A stretch of 64,000 nucleotides of DNA from Paenibacillus sp. FSL R10-2782 (GCF_038592985.1 NZ_CP151951.1:4686001-4750000); one strand, 5' to 3'; counted from the first letter of the stretch, positions 1-8,624 are shown. A program made the numbers and translations. Notes: generated from the sequence alone by a model not told the origin.

Positions 1-261
1 CGCCGCCCCTTCATTCGCAATCCCGCCGAATACAAAGTTAATCCCTTCCATAGCGTACCCAATCAGACTGTTAAACCCTTTTGCAAAACCTTTGACCAGA
101 ATTTCACCAATCCCTGTATTCAGCAATACAAAAGCAAGTGCCGCCTGCAATACAACCATAACCACCAGCGGACGATACCTGATTTTACGTTTGTCACTGC
201 TGGCAACGTAAGTAAGTGCAAATACAACAAGCAGTCCCACCAGAGCGATTACATATTTCAT
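1..261 (-). CDS. nupC: NupC-type concentrative nucleoside transporter, N-terminal part
   Basis: The first 87 residues of a membrane protein run off the left edge of the window. They begin MKYVIALVGL and show two hydrophobic segments (about residues 3-17 and 30-50), followed by the GFNSLIGYAMEG and NFVFGG stretches typical of the N-terminal domain of Na+ or H+ coupled nucleoside transporters (CNT family). The protein would import (deoxy)nucleosides for the cdd and deoC enzymes encoded just upstream. Start chosen at the ATG complement at 259-261, preceded on the minus strand by a purine-rich GGGGG site. A bidirectional terminator and a cre-like site lie between cdd and this gene, so it probably has its own catabolite-controlled transcript. 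The assignment rests on this N-terminal part only. Confidence 0.75.
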   Translation of the reverse strand, partial: MKYVIALVGLLVVFALTYVASSDKRKIRYRPLVVMVVLQAALAFVLLNTGIGEILVKGFAKGFNSLIGYAMEGINFVFGGIANEGAA

Positions 262-281
262 TTTAATTTCCCCCTTATTAC

Positions 282-296
282 ATTAAGCGCTTACAT
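282..296 (-). promoter_or_regulatory. Candidate cre (CcpA) site upstream of nupC
   Basis: The minus strand reads ATGTAAGCGCTTAAT, which matches the Firmicute cre consensus WTGNAANCGNWNNCW at every position but one. It lies about 20 bp before the nupC start, a position consistent with catabolite repression by CcpA. Pattern match only. Confidence 0.5.
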
Positions 297-306
297 TACC
301 CATAAA

Positions 307-338
307 AAGAATGCGCCCCGAAAGAGGCATTCTTTTTT

Positions 339-340
<2 letters not shown>
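307..340. terminator. Bidirectional intrinsic terminator between nupC and cdd
   Basis: Arms AAGAATGC (307-314) and GCATTCTT (327-334) flank a 12-nt loop. A T-run follows on both strands. It begins directly at the cdd stop codon, so it separates cdd from nupC. Confidence 0.8.
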
Positions 341-764
<424 letters not shown>

Positions 765-1427
765 TTAGTAGGAAGATGTAGACTGCTGGCCCTCGATGAT
801 TGTCACACCGGAACTTGCACCGATACGGCTTGCGCCCGCTTCCACCAATTTCTGTACGTCTTCCAGACTGCGTACGCCGCCGGAAGCCTTAACACCAATC
901 TCAGGTCCTACGGTTTTGCGCATCAAAGCCACATCTTCCGCAGTTGCTCCGCCAGTAGAGAAGCCTGTCGACGTTTTCACGAAATTCGCTCCTGCTTTCA
1001 CGGACAGCTCAGAAGCCAGTACCTTTTCTTCGTCTGTCAGCAAGCATGCTTCGATAATCACTTTTACCAGTGTACCCGCCGCTGCTTCCACAACACCACG
1101 GATATCCTGCTCTACCAATTGCAAATTGCGTTCTTTCAAAGCACCTATGTTGATGACCATGTCAATTTCAGTTGCACCGTTGGCAATAGCATCCTTCGTT
1201 TCGAACGCTTTCGTTGCCGTCGTATTCGCTCCCAGCGGGAAACCGATAACGGTGCAAATGTTCACGCCTGTACCAGCCAGTTGCTCTGCGGAGTAAGCTA
1301 CCCAGGTCGGGTTCACACATACGGAAGCAAACTGATATTTCTTCGCTTCAGCGGTCAATTTTGTAATTTCATCCTTCGTCGCGTCTGCACGCAACAATGT
1401 ATGGTCGATTAATCCTGCAATGTTCAT
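765..1427 (-). CDS. deoC: Deoxyribose-phosphate aldolase
   Basis: 220 residues. DeoC cleaves 2-deoxyribose-5-phosphate to glyceraldehyde-3-phosphate and acetaldehyde, feeding deoxynucleosides into glycolysis. The Schiff-base Lys lies in [14 protein letters not shown] and the second conserved Lys in GVKASGGVR; the N-terminal IDHTLL and VCVNP motifs are also typical of the class I family. An AAGGAG site precedes the ATG at 1427. It is the first gene of the deoC-cdd unit, with a promoter and DeoR-type operator directly upstream and the regulator gene behind that. Confidence 0.97.
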   Translation of the reverse strand: MNIAGLIDHTLLRADATKDEITKLTAEAKKYQFASVCVNPTWVAYSAEQLAGTGVNICTVIGFPLGANTTATKAFETKDAIANGATEIDMVINIGALKERNLQLVEQDIRGVVEAAAGTLVKVIIEACLLTDEEKVLASELSVKAGANFVKTSTGFSTGGATAEDVALMRKTVGPEIGVKASGGVRSLEDVQKLVEAGASRIGASSGVTIIEGQQSTSSY

Positions 1428-1496
1428 TCTCTAAACGCTCCTTCATTAGAGAGATCGTATGAGGACCGATGTCCTTTACTTCTCTGTGATAAGACC

Positions 1497-1525
1497 ATCA
1501 TAGCACGGTGTTGAACATATGTAAA
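1497..1525 (-). promoter_or_regulatory. deoC promoter
   Basis: On the minus strand, -35 TTTACA (1520-1525) and -10 TATGAT (1497-1502) are separated by exactly 17 bp. The spacer contains one half of the operator palindrome at 1511-1519, so a bound repressor would block RNA polymerase. About 70 bp upstream of the deoC start. Confidence 0.75.
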
Positions 1526-1548
1526 ATACATTTTGAAATTATGTTCAA
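1511..1548. promoter_or_regulatory. DeoR-type operator
   Basis: A perfect 9-bp inverted repeat, TTGAACATA (1511-1519) and TATGTTCAA (1540-1548), with a 20-bp spacer that itself holds a TTTTGAAA core. The TTGAA half-site resembles the known B. subtilis DeoR operator (ATTGAA type) of the dra-nupC-pdp operon. The left half lies inside the deoC promoter spacer. Confidence 0.7.
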
Positions 1549-1613
1549 ACCTGCGCATGAGGCGTTACCTACAGTCCACTTTAGCTTATACAGCCTCACG
1601 CTGAGCCATATGT

Positions 1614-2549
1614 TTACTGTAAAAGTGCCTGTGCCGTAAACTGGTCTGTCACCAAAATATTCGCATACTTACCACGCAGCGACGCCCGGATGGCCTCCAC
1701 TTTGCGCTGTCCTCCGGCAACGAGAATCGCCTTCTCCTTCTTGCGCAAATCAGGCAAATCAATGCCGACGGTACGACTGTTAATTTCCGGACTGCATATG
1801 TTGCCCTCATCATCAAAAAAACGTGAGCAAATATCGCCCTTGCCGATTTTTTGCAGCAGCTTCTGTTCCTCATGGTTAAAATAGCCCAATCTGAACAACA
1901 GCGCATCCTCTTTGACCGTCCCCACCGTAAACACAGCAATGTTCGCCTGCTTGCCAAGCTCAATGATACGCTGGATGTGCCGATCCTCCTCAACCATTTT
2001 TTTGACAGCATAACTATCAAAAATCACAGGCAGCGGCAAGTATCGTGCAATCGTGTGAAAGGCTTCCGCGAACAAATTCACCGTCTCCACAGCATACGTG
2101 TTGACATGCGAATGGCTTACGCCTCCTTTGAGCTGTACGACCTCGACGCCCTTCACCTGCTTTTGCTGGAGATGAAGCGCCACCGCATGCATCGTTGTTC
2201 CCCACGTCACTCCAATAATATCTGCATCTTGTACCGTTTCATGCAAATAATCAGCAGCTTTTTTGCTAATATGCTTCTTGATTTCCTGATATTCATTTAA
2301 CGGCGAATAGCAGACCAGAACAGTATCCAGCCCGTATTTCTTCTTGACCTGCTCTCCGAGCTCATCCATATCCTCCATCGGATCAACAATACTGATTCTC
2401 ACATATCCCTGTTCCTTGGCAGCTTGAAGCAACCGCGATACCGTGGGACGCGATACCCCGAGTCTGACTGCAATTTCTTGCTGACTATAGTCGTTCAGAT
2501 AGTATAATCTGGCTGCCTCGATACTTAGACGCTGCTTTTCATGTTCCAT
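1614..2549 (-). CDS. deoR: Deoxyribonucleoside regulator, SorC/DeoR family
   Basis: 311 residues. The N-terminal helix-turn-helix covers about residues 12-50 (YSQQEIAVRLGVSRPTVSRLL), followed by a sugar-phosphate-binding effector domain of the SorC type (GVTWGTTMHAVA, QLKGGVSHSHVN, FTVGTVKEDALL). By homology with B. subtilis DeoR it should repress deoC and its partners until deoxyribose-5-phosphate is present. It lies directly upstream of, and on the same strand as, deoC, with the operator and promoter in the 186-bp gap, the classical arrangement. The ATG at 2549 is the first convincing start; no long hydrophobic segment is visible. Confidence 0.9.
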   Translation of the reverse strand: MEHEKQRLSIEAARLYYLNDYSQQEIAVRLGVSRPTVSRLLQAAKEQGYVRISIVDPMEDMDELGEQVKKKYGLDTVLVCYSPLNEYQEIKKHISKKAADYLHETVQDADIIGVTWGTTMHAVALHLQQKQVKGVEVVQLKGGVSHSHVNTYAVETVNLFAEAFHTIARYLPLPVIFDSYAVKKMVEEDRHIQRIIELGKQANIAVFTVGTVKEDALLFRLGYFNHEEQKLLQKIGKGDICSRFFDDEGNICSPEINSRTVGIDLPDLRKKEKAILVAGGQRKVEAIRASLRGKYANILVTDQFTAQALLQ

Positions 2550-2815
2550 TCTACCTCAACCCGCTTATCTTAAAATGTAGTGCCACCGGAAACAACTTCA
2601 ATCTCCTAAAGCATCTCATATCAGGAGAAACTGAGCGCCATGCCTTGGCCATTTGGAAGATTTAACTGCTATTTTGTGATATTCTGTGAATAGAACCTGG
2701 CTACATAGCACCTTCAACTTTATCTTTCCATTTGTTAAAACGCAATAGTTAACCCATTTTAACGTCACTTCACAACCTGTAGCAGTCTTATCTCAAATGT
2801 AAGGAGAATTGGCCT

Positions 2816-3229
2816 ATGTCCGAATTTATTGTGTGCAAACTGGCGAGCAAAACGTTCGCTTTAAACTTTGTAGAAGTGGAAGAAGTCATGAATGCCAGGA
2901 AAGGAACACCGCTTCCTTTTTCCGAGTCATGGCATGAAGGAATGGTCACCATTCGAGGTGACGTATTTACGATCCTGAATTTGCGCAAAAAGCTGCAGCT
3001 CCCCGCTTCAAACGAGTCCTCCGAGGACAAAATGATTTTGCTCAGCCGGGCAAAAATTGCTCTGCTCGTCGATCAGGTGGAGGATACAGCTTCCGCCCTG
3101 GACAGCCAGTTGAAAAGCAACGAGGAAGAGTGGCAGCGCGAGCTGTTTCCTGCCGTACTAGAGCATCAGGGCGCACTCGTTCCGGTGATCGATATGGACG
3201 CGTTTCTCGCTTCGACCAAGACGAATTAA
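2816..3229 (+). CDS. Orphan CheW-like chemotaxis coupling protein
   Basis: 137 residues with a single CheW domain throughout: FIVCKLASKTFALNFVEVEEVM at the start, then GMVTIRGDVFTILNLRKKL and LVPVIDMDAFL at the end, matching the beta-barrel pattern of CheW. CheW proteins couple chemoreceptors to the CheA kinase at the inner membrane. No cheA, receptor or flagellar gene is nearby, so this is an isolated coupling protein or a CheW-fold regulator. An AAGGAG site lies before the ATG. A strong convergent terminator follows. Confidence 0.85.
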   Translation: MSEFIVCKLASKTFALNFVEVEEVMNARKGTPLPFSESWHEGMVTIRGDVFTILNLRKKLQLPASNESSEDKMILLSRAKIALLVDQVEDTASALDSQLKSNEEEWQRELFPAVLEHQGALVPVIDMDAFLASTKTN

Positions 3230-3241
3230 GCGTATTGATGT

Positions 3242-3295
3242 AAAATACCACCCAAAGCTTGAGTCGTCTCGCGCTCATCTTTTGGGTGGTATTTT
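3242..3295. terminator. Bidirectional terminator between the CheW and slipin genes
   Basis: Perfect 15-bp arms, AAAATACCACCCAAA (3242-3256) and TTTGGGTGGTATTTT (3281-3295), with a 24-nt loop. It serves the convergent CheW (+) and slipin (-) genes. Confidence 0.85.
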
Positions 3296-3328
3296 GCGTT
3301 AAGGGACGTGAAACCTACCGCTATCCCT

Positions 3329-4447
3329 CTATACGGTCCCCTGTCCATCCTTCATGTGAACCAGCGTGTTCAACTGTTCCAGCAGCGTATTCCCGCCAGT
3401 CAGTGAAATGCTTCCAATCTTCTCGCAGATTTTTTCCAGAAACTCCAGCTCTTTGAGACGGTAGAGGGTGGCATTTTCATCCATCAGCTTAGCGGTATTC
3501 AGCAGACTGCGAGTAGATGCTGTCTCTTCGCGCCGTGTAATGAGATTGGCTTGCGCTTTTTTCTCTGCCAGCAGCACCGTGTTCAAAATATCCTTGATAT
3601 CCCCCGGCAAAATAATATCCTTCACCCCTGCCGACGTAAAAGCAACCCCATACTCGCCGCTTTGCTCATTCAGACGGGTCAAGACATATTCCGCAATTTC
3701 CTGCTTCATTTTCAACAAATCATCCAGCTTCATCGTTCCGACATACTCACGCAGCACCAGTTGAAGCATAATGTACATTTGCTCCTCGAATGCCCGAAAT
3801 TCCAGCGCCCGCAGCGGGTCAACTATGCGGTACTGACAGACGAAGTTCAGGCGCAGTGTAATTTTGTCCTCTGTCATGATTTCCTGCCCCATCAGGTCCA
3901 TCTGCTGCTGACGCAAATCTATCGTTCTGATCTCCGTGTTCACCGTCGACATCCAGAAATAATATTTCCCCGGCTTCAGCTCGCCTTGCAGCACGTTATC
4001 ATAATACAGGAAGCCCAGCTCATAGCTTGCCACCTGAAGCGCCTTCCAGTAACCCTGTGTCTTGGCCAAAAAAGCTTGCCCCAACGCCTTGTCAATCGCA
4101 GGCTGCCGGGTATCCGCATGAACAAAACGATGCTCCTTGAGCACGTTCCAAAAAGCATATTTACCAGCGGGCAGCAGCTCCACGAACCGATTATCCTCAT
4201 AATGCAGCACATATTCATAATCCTCTACATCGACGACGGTCAATTGCTCCAGTAGAACGGAATCCGTCAAAAACAAACGAATATCGTGATCCGGTACAAA
4301 AAATGGTTCAGCAACATTCAAAATCTCAACCGTTTCCTGCTGAAATGTCTTCAATACATAAGTCCCCGGCAGCAGCAGTTTGTGATAGCTTCCCTTTTTA
4401 AACAGCAGCCCGCGCTCATCCGATTTAATCGTTATTTTCTTAAACAT
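3329..4447 (-). CDS. Slipin / SPFH (band 7) domain protein
   Basis: 372 residues. The N-terminal half (MFKKITIKSDERGLLFKKGSYHKLLLPGTYVL) and the central TVNTEIRTIDLRQQ, MTEDKITLRLNFVCQYRIVDPLRALEF and GVKDIILPGDIKDILNTVLLAEKKAQANLITRREETASTRSL stretches are diagnostic of slipins, relatives of stomatin. The Glu/Ala-rich C-terminal part is probably helical. Slipins form membrane-associated oligomers and often act with membrane proteases; no NfeD or protease partner is adjacent, and no transmembrane helix is evident at the N-terminus. An in-frame ATG exists at 4492, but AGGAG precedes the ATG at 4447, chosen here. Confidence 0.85.
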   Translation of the reverse strand: MFKKITIKSDERGLLFKKGSYHKLLLPGTYVLKTFQQETVEILNVAEPFFVPDHDIRLFLTDSVLLEQLTVVDVEDYEYVLHYEDNRFVELLPAGKYAFWNVLKEHRFVHADTRQPAIDKALGQAFLAKTQGYWKALQVASYELGFLYYDNVLQGELKPGKYYFWMSTVNTEIRTIDLRQQQMDLMGQEIMTEDKITLRLNFVCQYRIVDPLRALEFRAFEEQMYIMLQLVLREYVGTMKLDDLLKMKQEIAEYVLTRLNEQSGEYGVAFTSAGVKDIILPGDIKDILNTVLLAEKKAQANLITRREETASTRSLLNTAKLMDENATLYRLKELEFLEKICEKIGSISLTGGNTLLEQLNTLVHMKDGQGTV

Positions 4448-4589
4448 CGTATCACTCCTAGTATTTAAAATCCTCAGCTTAAAAGTGTGCATTTTTATGT
4501 AAGGCGGCTCCGCGATCCATTTGATCTTCCGATCGCTGTTCGCACAATATAGTCAAAACATACTTTTAAAATGAGGATTCTTCATTTTT

Positions 4590-5060
4590 ATTCGTTGTAA
4601 CAGGGTTAGTGACCCTGGCAGAGCATCCCTTCGGGGTAGCGGGCGGGGCCAAGCTTGAGGAAAAAGGAAGGTGCCGCTTGTTCCCGTGTTGCGAGGATGG
4701 AATTTATCAATCCAACATCGACTGTAAATTCGCACTCCCGAAGCCTCGGGGCCTGTCGGCGCTTGCTCTCTCCGGTATCCGCTGGCCGCATAGCCACCTC
4801 CCCGACTCCTGTCATGTGGACCAGAAACGGGATACTCTCATCCGGGTCTTTTCATTGGTTTTTCTCGATTTTTTGAATACTCTACCATGAGTCGCTTGGA
4901 AGGCGATTGGGATTCGAACCCTAATTTGGTGGATACATCAGATTTACAGGATACCTCACCCGATCAGAGCAGGCACTGCGGGACCATTTGAAATCCTCAC
5001 CTCGGTAATATCTTTCTGTATCAGCCTTTAACATTATCACGCACACCCGCACTCACGAAC
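4590..5060. other. Gene-free GC-rich stretch with hairpins, unassigned
   Basis: No convincing protein gene. The DNA is more GC-rich than its AT-rich flanks and has several strong hairpins: CAGGGT-TAGTG-ACCCTG (4602-4618), a CCC-TTCG-GGG tetraloop near 4628, CCCGA-AGCC-TCGGG near 4738, and GGAT-N6-ATCC near 4830-4845. Short reading frames across it show no family motif. It lies upstream of the slipin gene (minus strand), so a leader RNA, riboswitch-like element or independent structured RNA is possible. I tested it by eye against RNase P, SRP, tmRNA, 6S, cobalamin, FMN, M-box and T-box signatures and found no match. Confidence 0.4.
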
Positions 5061-5093
5061 ATGGCGAAAGTATTACGACTCCTAAATAAAACA

Positions 5094-5137
5094 AAAAAAG
5101 ACACCTGAGAAGCACATTCGCTTCCCTCGTGTCTTTT
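5094..5137 (-). terminator. Terminator downstream of the ribAD transcript
   Basis: Arms AAAAGACAC and GTGTCTTTT enclose an inner GAAGC-ACATTC-GCTTC hairpin. On the minus strand it is followed by seven T residues. It lies about 400 bp after the ribD stop, and I see no gene between. Confidence 0.7.
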
Positions 5138-5353
5138 GTCATATTGCAATATATGTAAACTTCTTCATTCTCTAAACCATTCACACCATTAGGTGTTCAC
5201 CCTATGAGTTATTCATCCCATTAACCATTCACCCTAATAAACGTTAAGTATACAAAAAAGAATCCTCCAGGCTTTCTAGCCCTTCAGATCCTCAATCTTT
5301 AAGTCTCTAAGTCCTTTTGCCCTTCCCCCATTGCCCTACCCCATTTCGGAAAA

Positions 5354-5537
5354 TGAGTTACTTTGTGGCGGGTAGTAGCGGAGCGGAGGGGTTGAATCTG
5401 GAAAAGCGTGAGCGTTCGCCTTTGCAGTGGGATTCTTACCTCTACATATTTTATACAATCCGAAGAATCCCGCTGCAACAGCGATCGGAAGATCAACCCC
5501 TTCGCGGAGCGCTTTCTCCCACCCACAACCTCACTCA
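5354..5537. repeat. Long imperfect palindrome overlapping the ribD 3' end
   Basis: Two blocks of inverted complementarity share one axis: AGGGGTTGA (5387-5395) with TCAACCCCT (5493-5501), and TTGCAGTGGGATTCTT (5422-5437) with AAGAATCCCGCTGCAA (5463-5478), which differ at one position. The outer flanks (GTGG/CCAC, GAGT/ACTC) remain partly complementary. The total span is roughly 180 bp. This looks like a palindromic extragenic repeat or miniature element; no transposase is present. Confidence 0.6.
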
Positions 5538-6635
5538 TTTGTCCCGCTCAAAATACCCTTCTATTTTCCAGTCCACGCCGACCTGCGTTACGCTCAAATC
5601 CTGCAACGCCACCGCATCGCTCATGGCGGACACGCCTTCTCCCCCGAGAAAGCCCGGTGCTCCACGCCCTCCAACCAGCTTCGGCGCAATGTACAGCACA
5701 AGCTTGTCAGCCAGTCCTTGCTGCACGAACGAAGCGTTCACCTCGGCCCCGCCCTCCACGAACACCGAAGCTACCTCCGCCGTACCCAAAATATCCAGCA
5801 TTTGCGGCAGGTTGACCCGTTCACTGCCTTCATCCTGTGTCGGATATACCTTTACACCCAACTGTTCCAGTTGGCTCCGCTTGTCTTCATCATAAGCACG
5901 TCCTGTAAATATCCAGGTAGGTGCCTCACCATCTGTAATGACACGGGCATCCAAAGGAATGCGAAGCGTGCTATCCAGAATGATGCGAATCGGATTCCGA
6001 CCTTCCGGCAGACGAGTCGTCAGCTGCGGATTATCGTGAATGACTGTCTGTACACCGACCAGTATCCCCACATGCTCGTGACGAAGACGATGCACATCCT
6101 CCCGTGCCGCATCGGACGTAATCCATTTGCTTTCCGAGGTTCGAGTGGCAATTTTGCCATCCAGCGTCACCGCCGATTTGATCGTGATAAAAGGACGCTT
6201 GCTCACGATATATTGGTTAAACACTTCATTCATGCGGACAGATTCCTGCTCACATACCCCAGTGATGACCTCAATACCCGCATCCTTCAAGATTTGTACC
6301 CCTCTGCCCGAAACCAGCGGGTTCGGGTCCAGCGCTGCAATAACGACCCGACGGATGCCAGCCTTCACAATCGCTTCCGCACACGGGCCTGTCCGTCCAT
6401 GGTGAGAGCAAGGCTCCAGCGTTACATAAATTGTCGCTCCCCGGGCATGTTCCCCCGCCATACGCAAAGCATGAATCTCGGCATGTGGCTCACCGGGCTT
6501 CAGATGAGCGCCGATCCCGACGATACGGCCGTTGTTCACAATGACCGAGCCGACGAGCGGATTCGGTTCCGTTTGTCCCTTGGCACTTTTGGCATTTTCC
6601 AGCGCCAGGCGCATGTATTTCTCGTGAGTGGTCAT
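5535..6635 (-). CDS. ribD: Bifunctional riboflavin deaminase/reductase RibD
   Basis: 366 residues in two domains. Residues 1-145 are the zinc deaminase (H51-A-E53, then PCSHHGRTGPC with C76 and C85). Residues about 148-366 are the NADPH reductase (FITIKSAVTLDGKIAT, RIILDSTLRIPLDA, VFVEGGAEVNASF). It converts diaminohydroxyphosphoribosylaminopyrimidine to 5-amino-6-ribitylamino-uracil phosphate in riboflavin synthesis. Its ATG overlaps the ribA stop codon in an ATGA, so translation is probably coupled. ribE/ribH genes are absent from the window, so the pathway is split here. No FMN riboswitch was recognised upstream. Confidence 0.95.
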   Translation of the reverse strand: MTTHEKYMRLALENAKSAKGQTEPNPLVGSVIVNNGRIVGIGAHLKPGEPHAEIHALRMAGEHARGATIYVTLEPCSHHGRTGPCAEAIVKAGIRRVVIAALDPNPLVSGRGVQILKDAGIEVITGVCEQESVRMNEVFNQYIVSKRPFITIKSAVTLDGKIATRTSESKWITSDAAREDVHRLRHEHVGILVGVQTVIHDNPQLTTRLPEGRNPIRIILDSTLRIPLDARVITDGEAPTWIFTGRAYDEDKRSQLEQLGVKVYPTQDEGSERVNLPQMLDILGTAEVASVFVEGGAEVNASFVQQGLADKLVLYIAPKLVGGRGAPGFLGGEGVSAMSDAVALQDLSVTQVGVDWKIEGYFERDK

Positions 6636-7396
6636 AGTACCTCCCTGAAATCGAAATCCCGCAAATGGCCGGACCGTTCCACCTTCGTATTCAAATACCG
6701 TTCATTATATTGCGACACATCGCCCCACAGCGGCATACGGCCAGCCACGTTCATACCAGATTGCTTCAGAGCTTCCAGCTTCTTAGGATTATTCGTAATC
6801 AAGGTTACCGGTTTTTGTCTCAGGTGACGAAGCACACTAATCGCATCCGCATAATTGCGAGTATCATCTTCAAAACCCAATTGGTGGTTGGCTTCAACAG
6901 TATCCATACCGTTCTCCTGCAAAATGTAGGCCATCGCTTTGCTGAACAAACCGATCCCACGGCCCTCATGGTTTGCCAGATAAAACAACGCACCCGTTCC
7001 GTGCTCCACAATCATTTTCATGGACTGATGGAGCTGAAATCCGCAATCACAACGCTTGCTACCAAAAATATCTCCAGTATGGCAAATGCTATGCATACGA
7101 ACAAGCGCATTCTCCGATTGTTGAAGATCGCCGTACACCAATACGCTCGATTGTTGTCCTTCTGCCAAATCCAGCGTGGACAAACGCTTCACAATCGTGT
7201 CAGCGGTGGCATTCAGCAGGTCCTGACGATCCTCCTCATCCCGTACAGGCAACCAGCAATACCATTGAAAAACAACTGTTTCCCCTTCCAAATTGACCGG
7301 CAGCTTAATCGGCCCTACCAAAATCGTCGAGGATTGCTCTCCGCGAATCGTTTGAATTTTATCGTTAAGTAGCGTAGCTACGTCTTTTTGGTTCAT
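6632..7396 (-). CDS. ribA: GTP cyclohydrolase II (stand-alone RibA)
   Basis: 254 residues. GTP cyclohydrolase II makes 2,5-diamino-6-ribosylamino-pyrimidinone phosphate, the first step of riboflavin synthesis. The zinc Cys triad is seen as C105, C116 and C118 in RMHSICHTGDIFGSKRCDCG; NHEGRGIGL, GFEDDTRNYADA and LITNNPKK are family motifs. There is no N-terminal DHBP synthase (RibB) domain as in the fused RibBA of Bacillus; residues 1-90 are a family-specific N-terminal extension. It overlaps ribD by 4 bp and starts 27 bp after the monooxygenase gene, suggesting one transcript of three genes. Confidence 0.93.
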   Translation of the reverse strand: MNQKDVATLLNDKIQTIRGEQSSTILVGPIKLPVNLEGETVVFQWYCWLPVRDEEDRQDLLNATADTIVKRLSTLDLAEGQQSSVLVYGDLQQSENALVRMHSICHTGDIFGSKRCDCGFQLHQSMKMIVEHGTGALFYLANHEGRGIGLFSKAMAYILQENGMDTVEANHQLGFEDDTRNYADAISVLRHLRQKPVTLITNNPKKLEALKQSGMNVAGRMPLWGDVSQYNERYLNTKVERSGHLRDFDFREVL

Positions 7397-7422
7397 CTCT
7401 CTGCACCATCCTCTATATAAGC

Positions 7423-8532
7423 TTACTTCTGTATGATCTGGTTTTCTATGGGTGAAAAATGCTCATGAAACGTGGATTCCATCGTAAGCTGTCGTTCCTG
7501 AAGCTCAGTGACAGTCTGCCGACGCCCGTCTTCAAACGCCTTTAGACCCTCTGTGGTATATCCACCCTGCTGACGCAAACGAAGAAGCTCACTCGCCAAT
7601 ACATCGGCATCCTTCAAGGCTGCATTTAGGCCAAAAGCTCCGGTAGGTGTCATGGTATGCGCCGCATCTCCAATAAGGACCAGTCCGTTCTGCGACCACG
7701 TATCACTGCGGCTACTGAAAATATCCAACGGTACAAAGTCCTTCCACGAACGAATCTGATCATGTACGCTATGCTCTAAATCCGGGAAAGTCTCAACTAA
7801 CAAGTGTATGAACGGTTCAAACGACTGCTTAAACAAGGTAGGAAAGCTGCCTTCATCTACGTTCCAGCCCATTTGAATATAGCCCTCAGCCTGCGAAAAT
7901 AAAGACAACTGCCGCCCGTTGACCAATGCCAGACGTGTGACAGGCTCCCATCCGGCAGGTGCCATAATTTTGGCCCACAGCAGATCATAGCCGTGTCTGA
8001 TATTCGTCACTGGCATCTGCGCCAGCTTGCGCACGGTCGAATAGCGACCATCTGCCCCGACAATAATAGAGCTGCGAATCGTAACCTCATCGCCGTTCTT
8101 ATCGCAAGCGATCAAGCCCGTGTATCCCTGCTCGCTATCGCCTTCCAGCGCAGTCACTGTCGTGCCCGCCAAATAACGAAAGGACTCGTACGTTGAAGCC
8201 TGCTTGAGCAGAGCCTCCAAAAAACGAGGCTGTGGAATGTGAACCCCCACATTACCTTCCGCTGGCTCAATCGTCTTCACCTGCTGCTGATGCTCCCAAT
8301 ATTCGATTCTCGTCGAAGCGAGGACGTACTCCTCATGAATTTGTTCAAGCAGCTTATGCTTTTGGATCACTTGCAGACCCTCATCATTTAAAATTTCGCC
8401 GCGAAAAGCCTTTCCCGCCACGCTCTGCCGCTCAACCAATATCGTCGAAACACCTTGCTCCGCCAGCAAACAGGATAACAAGGCCCCGGCTGGTCCTCCC
8501 CCAACTATGCATACTTCGCATTCCAGCTTCAT
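7423..8532 (-). CDS. FAD-dependent monooxygenase (UbiH/PHBH family)
   Basis: 369 residues. The Rossmann dinucleotide fold is at the N-terminus (VCIVGGGPAGALLSCLLAEQGVSTILVER), the DG motif of flavin hydroxylases in the middle (IVGADGRYSTVRKLA), and the second FAD motif near residue 285 (LIGDAAHTMTPTGAFGLNAALKDA). The substrate is not predictable. It is the first gene of an apparent operon with ribA and ribD, a plausible pairing of a flavoenzyme with flavin supply. A divergent HxlR regulator follows after a 260-bp AT-rich spacer with palindromes and may control it. The ATG at 8532 has a weak upstream GGGGGAAGT site. Confidence 0.88.
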   Translation of the reverse strand: MKLECEVCIVGGGPAGALLSCLLAEQGVSTILVERQSVAGKAFRGEILNDEGLQVIQKHKLLEQIHEEYVLASTRIEYWEHQQQVKTIEPAEGNVGVHIPQPRFLEALLKQASTYESFRYLAGTTVTALEGDSEQGYTGLIACDKNGDEVTIRSSIIVGADGRYSTVRKLAQMPVTNIRHGYDLLWAKIMAPAGWEPVTRLALVNGRQLSLFSQAEGYIQMGWNVDEGSFPTLFKQSFEPFIHLLVETFPDLEHSVHDQIRSWKDFVPLDIFSSRSDTWSQNGLVLIGDAAHTMTPTGAFGLNAALKDADVLASELLRLRQQGGYTTEGLKAFEDGRRQTVTELQERQLTMESTFHEHFSPIENQIIQK

Positions 8533-8624
8533 CTGACTTCCCCCTACACCTAAACCATGACCTCAACAATTAGTTCGTACCTGTCAATTTAATTGCATCG
8601 TTATAATATCAAATTTTAAGGATT

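Noticed and set aside
4903-4940. GGGATTCGAACCC, resembling a tRNA T-arm
   Set aside because: No matching acceptor stem, D-arm or anticodon arm could be folded on either strand, and the flanking stem pairs are mismatched.
4590-5060. RNase P, SRP RNA, tmRNA, FMN, cobalamin or c-di-GMP riboswitch
   Set aside because: The diagnostic core sequences of each were looked for on both strands by eye and not found; the region is left as unassigned.
5427-6827. Long plus-strand open frame of over 450 codons
   Set aside because: It is antisense to ribD and ribA, which have complete catalytic motifs; its translation is His/Arg/Ser-rich with no family pattern.
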